Origin: JBBRQP01 sp038226175
GTDB taxonomy: Bacteria > Cyanobacteriota > Cyanobacteriia > Gloeobacterales > Anthocerotibacteraceae
Direction of reading: 5' to 3'
Length of the DNA stretch: 11,525 nt
Assembly: GCA_038226175.1 (NCBI GenBank)
Contig: JBBRQP010000089.1
Location: forward strand, 1 to 11,525
Positions 1 through 5,923 of the stretch are shown in pieces (positions within the stretch are counted from its first letter, which is position 1; each line of letters starts with the position of its first letter). Under the pieces are notes generated by a model. That model did no database searches. It was not told where the DNA came from and saw nothing but the letters and a program-made list of their open reading frames with translations. A program made the position numbers and the translations under genes.

Positions 1-70
1 CACCCATCAGGTCTTCTGGGTTGCGATAGTCTTTGAGTAATTCATCGATTAGTTCTGGTCGGAAGGTCAT
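1..70 (-). CDS. IS256-family (Mutator-type) transposase, N-terminal fragment cut by window edge
   Basis: Only the first 23 residues are in the window: MTFRPELIDELLKDYRNPED and then LMG. The opening pattern (P-E-L-I-D-E-L-L ... N-P-E-D-L) matches the start of IS256-family DDE transposases, which continue with a short segment before the catalytic core. The start is well supported: an AAGGAG Shine-Dalgarno (plus-strand 77-82) lies 6 nt before the ATG. The catalytic residues lie outside the window, so I cannot say whether the protein is intact. The family call rests on a short stretch, but the neighbouring terminal repeat agrees with it. Confidence 0.7.
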   Translation of the reverse strand, partial: MTFRPELIDELLKDYRNPEDLMG

Positions 71-140
71 GCTCCACTCCTTGTTTCTGAGATGGGGTTT
101 ATTGCATTTTGGCCTTTGACACAATCTAATTTACAGTCCC
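1..140 (-). mobile_element. IS256-family insertion sequence, 5' end only
   Basis: Read on the minus strand, the block begins about position 140 with GGGACTGTAA, then ATTAGATTGTGTCAAAGG, and leads after about 70 nt into a transposase start. A terminal segment with TTGTGTnAAAG is what I recall for IS256-family inverted repeats. The rest of the element and its other end lie left of the window, so the target duplication (usually 8-9 bp in this family) cannot be checked. The outer boundary is an estimate, good to a few bases. It is placed where the flanking DUF2281 reading frame stops resembling its family. Confidence 0.6.
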
Positions 141-241
141 GTTTTTGTGCGTAGAAATTCAACAAAATTCAAGACCTCTGGCTGGTGCTCTGTGGGTAAA
201 GTCTGTAACCCCTCTATCACTTGTTGTTCGACATTGCTCAT
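131..241 (-). pseudogene. DUF2281 small protein (antitoxin-like), truncated by the IS256 element
   Basis: The minus-strand frame starts at ATG 241 and encodes 36 residues beginning MSNVEQQVIEGLQTLPTEHQ, then PEVLNFVEFLRTK. The pattern L-x-x-L-P-x-E-x-Q-x-E-V-L-x-F-V-E-F-L is typical of DUF2281 proteins, usually about 60-80 residues and often the antitoxin-like partner of a PIN-type toxin. AAGGAAA lies about 7 nt before the ATG. The last codons (ACG GGA CTG TAA) run into the IS terminus, so the IS provides the stop and removes the C-terminal half. No toxin gene is visible. It would lie left of the IS if it survives. The N-terminal helix could still be made, but the product is probably non-functional. 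Confidence 0.6.
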
Positions 242-297
242 GACGGCTTTCCTTTTTGTGTAACCTTGTTTCCTTATTTACTTTTCTATATCAAAGT

Positions 298-403
298 GTT
301 CTAATCCTCACCTAGCCTGAAGGCTGAGCGCAACAAGCTGTTCACGACCTCACTGGTTGCGCTCATGTTCCAATCCTCACCCAGCCCGAAGGCTGAGCGC
401 AAC
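298..403 (-). CRISPR. Two-repeat CRISPR-like mini-array (37-nt repeats, 32-nt spacer)
   Basis: Two 37-nt repeats lie at 298-334 and 367-403, with a 32-nt spacer at 335-366. They differ at three positions, all C in the right copy and T in the left. On the minus strand the repeat starts GTTGCGCTCAGCC and ends GAGGATTGGAAC. The last eight bases, ATTGGAAC, resemble the 5' handle (ATTGAAAC type) of type I/III cyanobacterial crRNAs. An internal CAGCC-TTCG-GGCTG gives a 5-bp stem with a C(UUCG)G tetraloop. In the left copy the loop becomes TTCA and one stem pair becomes G-U. The decayed repeat is leftmost, so on the minus-strand reading it is distal and a leader would fall at 404-500. That stretch is not clearly AT-rich. 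No cas genes are in the window. With only two units, a dispersed non-CRISPR repeat remains possible. Confidence 0.5.
325..365. repeat. 10-bp inverted repeat joining repeat end and spacer
   Basis: TGAGCGCAAC at the end of the left repeat (325-334) has a perfect reverse complement, GTTGCGCTCA, inside the spacer at 356-365. A 21-nt stretch separates them. The right repeat carries the same TGAGCGCAAC at 394-403, so the spacer arm could pair with either repeat. The match stops at 10 bp on both sides. Confidence 0.6.
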
Positions 404-501
404 ATTGCGGATAGGCTGTTTTTATGGGCGGTGCGTACCTGACATCTATTACGAAAGCCCGACTAGTTTTACGATAAGAAGAGCTTTCACCTACAACACC
501 G

Positions 502-1023
502 ATGACCCACACCATCCGTTTGGCAATGCCGCCCGACCATGCACGCATCATTGAAATTTATAACCAAGCCATTCCCGGACATCAGGCTACAGCCGAATTG
601 ACCCCCGTCACCGTCGAGCAGCGTCAGAGTTGGTTTGAGCAACATCAGGGACGCTATCCCTTATTTGTGATCGAGGTAGAGGCACAAATCAGTGCTTGGG
701 GATCGCTAAGTCACTTTTATTCAGGACGTGGTGCCTACTTTGAGACCGCCGAGGTCTCAGTGTATGTAGCAAACGATTATCAGGGTAAAAGTATCGGTCG
801 CATCATGCTCGAATATCTTATCAATCAAGCCACCAACCTTGGGTTTCGGCGTTTGGTCGCCTTGGTTTTTGCCCACAATCCACCGAGCCTCGCCATGTGT
901 CATCGCTGTGGATTTATCCGCTGGGGCTATTTACCCGGCGTTGCCAATATGAGCGGTGTCTTACGTGATGTGGAGATTTTGGGATTATGTTTGGACAATA
1001 GTACCCCCCAGCAAACAATCTAA
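502..1023 (+). CDS. GNAT-family N-acetyltransferase, MnaT/Pat-like
   Basis: The protein has 173 residues, a usual length for the phosphinothricin/methionine sulfoximine/L-amino-acid acetyltransferase branch (Pat, MnaT/YncA). These enzymes use acetyl-CoA to acetylate small amino compounds in the cytosol. Visible landmarks in order are I-E-I-Y-N-Q-A-I near residue 17; SWF near 45; AYFETAEVSVYV near 79-90, the strand matching the A-Y-x-x-T-x-E-x-S-V-Y-V motif of this branch; the acetyl-CoA pyrophosphate loop QGKSIG near 95, where the usual middle glycine is serine; and HNPPSLAMCHRCGF near 125-138, matching N-x-x-S-x-x-x-H-x-x-x-G-F. The start ATG has no convincing Shine-Dalgarno sequence. The gene stands alone, between the CRISPR-like repeats and the flavoprotein. 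The substrate cannot be read from sequence. Confidence 0.85.
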   Translation: MTHTIRLAMPPDHARIIEIYNQAIPGHQATAELTPVTVEQRQSWFEQHQGRYPLFVIEVEAQISAWGSLSHFYSGRGAYFETAEVSVYVANDYQGKSIGRIMLEYLINQATNLGFRRLVALVFAHNPPSLAMCHRCGFIRWGYLPGVANMSGVLRDVEILGLCLDNSTPQQTI

Positions 1024-1086
1024 ATCCTATATTTAATTTAACTGTATTCAGAACGTAAATCATTTACAATTTATTTACTCAGTACC

Positions 1087-1093
1087 GCAGGAG
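1087..1093 (+). promoter_or_regulatory. Ribosome binding site that favours the second ATG of the flavoprotein
   Basis: GCAGGAG abuts the ATG at 1094 with no spacer but lies 9 nt before the in-frame ATG at 1103. The second ATG is therefore the better start. The upstream 70 nt are AT-rich and include TACAAT at 1065-1070 as a possible -10, without a matching -35. Confidence 0.5.
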
Positions 1094-1102
1094 ATGACAA
1101 CC

Positions 1103-2512
1103 ATGCTATCCATTAGCCAAGCTCCAGTACTTGCCATTATTGGCGGCGGATGTAGTGGCACTCTGACAGCGGTGCAGCTTTTGCGCCAATCGAGTAACCC
1201 GTTACGCATCGTGCTTATCGAACGCCAGCCCGCCATTGGTAAAGGTATTGCTTATAGTACACAAAATTTACAGCATTTACTCAATGTGCCTGCCCTAGGC
1301 ATGAGTGCTTTACCCAACGACCCGACCCATTTTTTGCGCTGGCTAAAACAACACTCTGCTTGGCAACCAGAGGCGGGCATTACCTCAGAGACCTTTGCTC
1401 CACGCCGTATCTATGGGCTCTATTTGCAAACCGTCCTTCACAATGCCCAAACCCAAGCCGCCCCGGGTGTAGTCTTAGAATGGCTCACTGATGAGGCAAT
1501 TGAACTACGGTGCGCCACGCAGGGGGTACTGATTTCTCTGCGTTGTGGCGGAGCCCTGTGGGCTAGGCGCGTAGTACTCGCTCTCGGCAATTTCCCTCCT
1601 GGCCAGCCCCAGCTCAAAGACAACAGTTTTTATCGGAGTCGTCGTTATATTGCCGATCCTTGGCAAGCCAAAGTCTTAACCAGAATTCGTCCTCACGACC
1701 GCGTTGCCATGATTGGTTCGGGGCTAACTATGATCGATATGGCTATTTCTTTACAAACCCAGGGTCATCAAGGACAGATACGGGTCGTATCCCGTCATGG
1801 TCTTTTACCCCAAAGTCATCAACCGGGTATCCAGGAAGATATCCCACCTATGGTTAATCCTTTACCTACCTCACTCAGAGCTTTGGTGCGTCAGGTGCGC
1901 GAGCAGATTGCTGAGGCTGCCCGTCTGGGAATATCTTGGCAGACAGTAATTGATAGTTTACGAGCAGAAACTCCTCAGCTCTGGGCGCGACTATCAGCCT
2001 CGGACAAAGAGCGATTTTTGCGCCATGTCCGTCCTTATTGGGAAATACATCGTCATCGTACTGCTCCCGAACTTACAACTCGGATTCATGATTTGCAGCA
2101 GCATGGTCAGCTCTCAGTCCAAGCTGGACGCATCCATACCTATCGTGAATCTGCCCAAGGGGTTCATATTATTTTCCAAAAACGCCATACCCAAGACTGG
2201 GAGAGTTTTGAAGTAGATTGGGTTATCAATTGCACAGGGCCTCAGAGTAATTACCATCGTATTGGGCATCCTTTACTAGAAAATTTGCGGACGCAGGCGC
2301 TACTTTGTCCTGACGCGCTAGCTCTAGGTCTGGATACCGAAGAGAATGGTGCTTTACGGGATATCTATGGCAAGGTTTCTCCATTGCTGTACACCTTAGG
2401 TCCAGCTCGCAAAGCAACACGCTGGGAGTCCACGGCTGTGCCAGAAATCCGAGTTCAAGCGCAAGACTTAGCGGCAGAGTTAGTGACAGCTCTCAAAGTA
2501 GTTGTTGTCTGA
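1103..2512 (+). CDS. FAD/NAD(P)-binding protein, YdhS-like (COG4529 / NAD_binding_9)
   Basis: The 469-residue protein has an N-terminal Rossmann dinucleotide fold, with IIGGGCSGT at residues 12-20 and an acidic end of the second strand at VLIERQ near 36-41. GKGIAYS near 46-52 and LNVPALGMS near 60-68 are typical of the YdhS/NAD_binding_9 group. ALGNFPPGQP near 150, then DPW, lead to a second Rossmann motif, VAMIGSGLTMID near 201-212, and SRHGLLPQSH. The C-terminal part has INCTGPQSNY and the LGPARKATRWESTAVPEIR signature of the family. Members are soluble flavoproteins with no firmly established reaction; a hydroxyacylglutathione or hydroxylase role has been guessed for relatives but is not supported here. 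The alternative start at 1094 adds three residues. The gene appears monocistronic, with an AT-rich leader. Confidence 0.85.
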   Translation: MLSISQAPVLAIIGGGCSGTLTAVQLLRQSSNPLRIVLIERQPAIGKGIAYSTQNLQHLLNVPALGMSALPNDPTHFLRWLKQHSAWQPEAGITSETFAPRRIYGLYLQTVLHNAQTQAAPGVVLEWLTDEAIELRCATQGVLISLRCGGALWARRVVLALGNFPPGQPQLKDNSFYRSRRYIADPWQAKVLTRIRPHDRVAMIGSGLTMIDMAISLQTQGHQGQIRVVSRHGLLPQSHQPGIQEDIPPMVNPLPTSLRALVRQVREQIAEAARLGISWQTVIDSLRAETPQLWARLSASDKERFLRHVRPYWEIHRHRTAPELTTRIHDLQQHGQLSVQAGRIHTYRESAQGVHIIFQKRHTQDWESFEVDWVINCTGPQSNYHRIGHPLLENLRTQALLCPDALALGLDTEENGALRDIYGKVSPLLYTLGPARKATRWESTAVPEIRVQAQDLAAELVTALKVVVV

Positions 2513-2541
2513 TCCTGGCTGGGGCTTGAACCAAGAGGCAC

Positions 2542-2550
2542 TGTTATAAT
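2542..2550 (+). promoter_or_regulatory. Extended -10 promoter placed for a leaderless Uma2 mRNA
   Basis: TGTTATAAT is a perfect extended -10 (TGnTATAAT). The -10 hexamer ends at 2550, so transcription should begin about 2556-2557, exactly at the A of the Uma2 ATG (2557). No good -35 is seen at the normal distance; TTGAAC at 2526-2531 is too close. Extended -10 promoters can work without a -35. I infer a leaderless transcript from the geometry only. Confidence 0.55.
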
Positions 2551-2556
2551 TTGTCT

Positions 2557-3132
2557 ATGACTAGTCTGATTTTACAGGTACGTCCAGCGTGGGAATTGAC
2601 GGATGAGCAGTTCCAAACTCTATGCGCAAATAATTCTGAATTAAGATTAGAAAAAACAGCCAAAGGAGAACTGGTACTGATGGCTCCGGCAAGCAGTGAG
2701 TCGGGTGAGCGCAATGCTAGTGTGAGTGCGCAGCTATGGCTTTGGAATCGGTCTTCTAAGTTAGGCAGAGTTTTTGATTCTTCTACTGGGTTCAAATTAG
2801 CTAACGGCGCTATTCGCTCACCAGATGCCGCTTGGATCAAACACGAACGCTGGGATGGTCTTACGGCTGAAGAAAAACGTGGTTTCGCCGCAATTTGTCC
2901 TGATTTTGTCATTGAACTTCGTTCACCCTCTGATCGCTTAGCCGATGTCCAAGCCAAGATGTGCGAATATCTGGAAAATGGTATTTTACTGGGTTGGTTA
3001 ATAGACCCACAAACTAACTGTGTAGCGATTTATGTTCCCGGCCAGGCTACTGAAGTTTTATTTGCTCCAAAAATACTTTTGGGAACAACTGTTTTACCAG
3101 AGTTTGTATTAGATTTACAAGATATTTTATAA
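2557..3132 (+). CDS. Uma2-family (DUF820) endonuclease-like protein
   Basis: The 191-residue protein has the length and motif order of the Uma2 family, a PD-(D/E)XK nuclease fold very abundant in cyanobacteria. Landmarks are an N-terminal helix (LTDEQFQTLC near 14-23); a beta-hairpin with G-E-L-V-L-M-A-P; the acidic SPDAAW near 88-93 (D90); FVIELRSPSD near 117-126 (E120); and QAKMCEYLENG near 132-142, where K134 may supply the catalytic lysine. It ends in the family's L-P-E-F-V-L-D-L motif. The biological role is not established: a nuclease fold is clear, but activity and target are unknown. The ATG at 2557 fits better than the in-frame TTG at 2551, because the promoter -10 would overlap the TTG region. 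It converges on the HerA-like gene with a 30-bp gap holding no obvious terminator hairpin. Confidence 0.85.
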   Translation: MTSLILQVRPAWELTDEQFQTLCANNSELRLEKTAKGELVLMAPASSESGERNASVSAQLWLWNRSSKLGRVFDSSTGFKLANGAIRSPDAAWIKHERWDGLTAEEKRGFAAICPDFVIELRSPSDRLADVQAKMCEYLENGILLGWLIDPQTNCVAIYVPGQATEVLFAPKILLGTTVLPEFVLDLQDIL

Positions 3133-3162
3133 AAAATTAAATCTGCTGATATTCTCAATACC

Positions 3163-4797
3163 TCAAAATCCTAAGTCTGCTTTTGCCAGATCAGCTTCGC
3201 GTAAAATCTCTTCTGTCGGGCGGGTATCCCACAGATCAGCGCCAATTTCACGGTAAAACTGACTGTCATAGGCGCGGGTTCGCACTACCACGGGCATGGG
3301 TACGGCATAGCCTAAGACAAGGGCTTGCTGCTTGGGATCCATCTGAGATAGCACGGTACGTAAGGCTTGACCGCCTGACATACCCTTAAAGACGGCATCA
3401 ATATCTTTATCATCATTGAGTGAGGCTGTGATCCGGGTTCCTAACTGAGACATGACTTCGTTATCAATCCCCGAAGGCCGTTGGTCAACAACGAGTAAGG
3501 TGACAAAATACTTACGCATTTCTCGGGCAATGGTGCCAAAGATGGTGGATTTGGATTGGCGTGGATCGAGGAAACGGTGAGCTTCTTCGATGGTGATCAT
3601 CAGTTGGCGGGGTTTATCGCTAGGGATTTTAGTTTGGAGATATTTCTCAGCTTTTTTGACATAGGTTTGGTGTAAGCGACGGGTAATAATATTAGTTGCC
3701 AACATGTAGCCCAACAGCGAACCCTGAGAACCAAATTCAATCACTACATGGCGACCGGCACTAAGGGTTTGGACTAGCTCACCAATATAATCATGGGGGC
3801 AGACTTGCTTGATATATTTCAGGTCTTCGAGTCGAATTAGTTTGCGTTGTAGAGCCATGATCGAAGGTGCATTACCCATATTTTCTTGACAAAATTCTTG
3901 AATTTCCCCATTAGACATCCCGCCCAATCGTGAGATCCAACTTACCCCAAAATGATTGCGTAAAATAATCGCATTTTCAAGACTAGCCTCAGAGATATTC
4001 AGCTCATTTCTGACTAAAGCCAAGTCTTCAATCTCGATTTGGTCGGTGCTAATCGACATATCTTGAGCAGCTTTAACCCCGCGTCGCTTACTGGATTCGG
4101 GATCGAGACTAAAGATTTTAATTTGGCCTGGAAACAGTTGTTGTAAGCCTTTTACGGTCGAAACATCTTTGCCTTCCTTGGTGGCCTCCCAGCCGTATTC
4201 TGAGTGCATATCAAAAATTAAATTAACGGCAGCTTCTTTTTTGATTACGCCACTCAAAATTAGTCGGGTTAAAAAAGATTTTCCGGTGCCTGATTTGCCA
4301 AAAATGCCATTGGAGCGTTCAACAAAGCGTTCTAAATCTAGGCAAACCGGAACGTCCATATCTAGTGGTTGACCAATATAAAAATTTTTGCGTTGCGGGT
4401 CGGTTTCTGAACCAAAGACTGCGGCAAAATCAAAGGCGGTCGATTCATAGACTTGAGAAAAATGGACGGGAACAGTCTTTACAGGACGTAATTCGCCGTC
4501 TTCTAACATCAACATTGGACTGACTTTAATCGTACCAAAAGTACCTGTACCCATCAAAATTTCTGATAGAAAATCCTCTTCGGGTTTAGGGGGATTCATC
4601 AAGATTTTGGGACTAGACGTACCCAATAAAACATCGGTCAGCATCGAGAAAAACCGGGTTGAACGCCCTTGGACAATGACAAATTTGCCAACACGAATTT
4701 CTTCGACACAGATCGTAGGATGCAGTCGGACTTCTAACCCTGTACTCAAGGATCCTGTTACAACTAAGCCCAAACCTAAGCCTTTAGTTTCTGTCAC
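3163..4797 (-). CDS. HerA/DUF87-type ATPase (FtsK-HerA superfamily)
   Basis: The 544-residue protein belongs to the hexameric, DNA-translocating FtsK-HerA superfamily. The first 140 residues are strand-rich and fit a HAS-barrel-like domain. The ATPase core has Walker A GKSGTGKS at 167-174, Walker B ending in ITIEEAHRF at 401-409 with tandem glutamates, an arginine-containing GTIAREMRKY at 421-430, and the DQRPSGID sensor-like motif near 438-445. All key residues are present, so it should be active. The C-terminal region has LGYAVPMPVVVRTR near 497-510. Archaeal HerA works with the NurA nuclease in DNA end processing; no NurA gene is in this window. The start is GTG at 4797 with a weak ribosome site. 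No in-frame ATG lies upstream before a stop, and the next internal methionine is near residue 52. It is divergent from fmt and convergent with Uma2. Confidence 0.8.
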   Translation of the reverse strand: MTETKGLGLGLVVTGSLSTGLEVRLHPTICVEEIRVGKFVIVQGRSTRFFSMLTDVLLGTSSPKILMNPPKPEEDFLSEILMGTGTFGTIKVSPMLMLEDGELRPVKTVPVHFSQVYESTAFDFAAVFGSETDPQRKNFYIGQPLDMDVPVCLDLERFVERSNGIFGKSGTGKSFLTRLILSGVIKKEAAVNLIFDMHSEYGWEATKEGKDVSTVKGLQQLFPGQIKIFSLDPESSKRRGVKAAQDMSISTDQIEIEDLALVRNELNISEASLENAIILRNHFGVSWISRLGGMSNGEIQEFCQENMGNAPSIMALQRKLIRLEDLKYIKQVCPHDYIGELVQTLSAGRHVVIEFGSQGSLLGYMLATNIITRRLHQTYVKKAEKYLQTKIPSDKPRQLMITIEEAHRFLDPRQSKSTIFGTIAREMRKYFVTLLVVDQRPSGIDNEVMSQLGTRITASLNDDKDIDAVFKGMSGGQALRTVLSQMDPKQQALVLGYAVPMPVVVRTRAYDSQFYREIGADLWDTRPTEEILREADLAKADLGF

Positions 4798-4907
4798 GCA
4801 GTCTGCCCGTCTGTCGGTTGTTCGTATGGTAACCCATTGCAGCTAAAGTAACACTAAATATCTGGACACGTCTCGGGTTTGCGGGTTCGGTTACGCTAGA
4901 TATGCAT

Positions 4908-4914
4908 GGAGAAG
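4908..4914 (+). promoter_or_regulatory. Ribosome binding site that sets the fmt start at 4921
   Basis: GGAGAAG lies 6-9 nt before ATG 4921. The upstream in-frame ATG at 4906 overlaps this site and would add MEKTD, which is not part of the usual Fmt N-terminus. The second ATG is therefore chosen. Confidence 0.65.
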
Positions 4915-4920
4915 ACTGAC

Positions 4921-5841
4921 ATGAAGCTTGTTTTTTTTGGCACCCCAGAATTTGCCGTTCCTACCCTAGAGATTTTACTAAAGCGAGCAACAGTACTGGC
5001 TGTAGTTACCCAGCCGGATCGCCCAGCTGGACGCGGTGGTAAATTAACCGCATCTCCAGTCAAACTGCTGGCCCAAACTGCCAATGTACCGATTTATCAA
5101 CCTGAGAAGTTACGCAAAGATGAAGCAGTTCTTAGTAACTTAGAAGCCTTGGGAGCTGATTTTTTTGTGGTTGTAGCCTACGGACAGATTTTGAGTAAAC
5201 GGGTACTGGCTATGCCCCGCTTGGGCTGTATCAATGTTCATGGCTCGCTATTGCCGCACTATCGGGGTGCTGCGCCAGTGCAGTGGGCGATTTATTATGG
5301 TGAGCCGCTTGTGGGTATCACAACGATGCTGATGGATACAGGGTTAGATACTGGAGCCATGTTGCTCAAAGCCCGTCTACCGATTACGGAAGATACCCAA
5401 AGCGTGTCACTTCTGCAAAGCCTTGCTCCGATCGGTGCCGAACTGCTATGGCAAACGCTTACTACTTTTTCTGACTTGATCCCCGAAGCCCAAGCTGACC
5501 AGCATAGCAGTTATGCTCCTTTGATCAAGCCGGAACATCTGCTGATCAATTGGCAGACCTCAGCCTTACAACTCCAACGCCAAATTCGAGCTTTTTATCC
5601 CCAAGTACATACCGCCCATCGCACGCAGCGTCTAAAAATTCTGGCAAGTCACGTCAGTGCCGAACTAAGTACAGATGTACCAGCAGGAACGGTCACCCAA
5701 CTTATCCGTAATCAAGGCTTCCAAGTCAATACAAGCGACGGCCAATTGCTGATTACCCAAGTACATCCTCCTGGTAAACGCGCCCAGTCAGCTTGGGATT
5801 ATGTGCATGGGAGTCGCATGGAGGTAGGAGAGCGGCTTTGA
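4921..5841 (+). CDS. fmt: Methionyl-tRNA formyltransferase
   Basis: The protein transfers a formyl group from 10-formyltetrahydrofolate to Met-tRNA(fMet), giving the initiator tRNA used in bacterial translation; it acts in the cytosol. The 306 residues are close to the family's usual 310-320. The N-terminus MKLVFFGTPEFAVPTLE is the standard Fmt opening. Catalytic residues are visible as N105 and H107 in INVHGSLLPHYRG and D143 in MDTGLDTG. RPAGRG near 34-39 matches the conserved loop. The C-terminal tRNA-binding domain is recognisable by LLINWQTSALQLQRQIRAFYP around residue 200. An 8-T run lies in codons 4-6. No def (peptide deformylase) gene, a frequent partner, is next to it here. Downstream is an 80-bp gap with no clear terminator. 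Confidence 0.97.
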   Translation: MKLVFFGTPEFAVPTLEILLKRATVLAVVTQPDRPAGRGGKLTASPVKLLAQTANVPIYQPEKLRKDEAVLSNLEALGADFFVVVAYGQILSKRVLAMPRLGCINVHGSLLPHYRGAAPVQWAIYYGEPLVGITTMLMDTGLDTGAMLLKARLPITEDTQSVSLLQSLAPIGAELLWQTLTTFSDLIPEAQADQHSSYAPLIKPEHLLINWQTSALQLQRQIRAFYPQVHTAHRTQRLKILASHVSAELSTDVPAGTVTQLIRNQGFQVNTSDGQLLITQVHPPGKRAQSAWDYVHGSRMEVGERL

Positions 5842-5923
5842 CATAGGCATGCCTCAACAGCCAGCTATTTGCTCCTCAGACCCAAAATCGTGTACCTTGC
5901 TGTCATAACCCTTGCGTGTTGCC

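Noticed and set aside
357..554. Open frames on both strands across 357-554 (65 and 62 codons)
   Set aside because: They run through a CRISPR-like repeat and into the acetyltransferase start. The composition is cysteine- and arginine-rich with no family pattern, and no ribosome site supports them.
2544..2957. 137-codon minus-strand frame opposite Uma2
   Set aside because: It is a shadow frame with no family pattern. The Uma2 motifs on the plus strand are clear.
4870..4900. GGGTTCGGTTACGC, resembling a tRNA T-arm
   Set aside because: There is no acceptor stem, anticodon arm or D-arm at the right distances. No tRNA gene was found in the window.
5845..5854. 10-bp palindrome AGGCATGCCT after fmt
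   Set aside because: It is a single short site with no T-tract or second copy. It cannot be called an operator or terminator from one occurrence.
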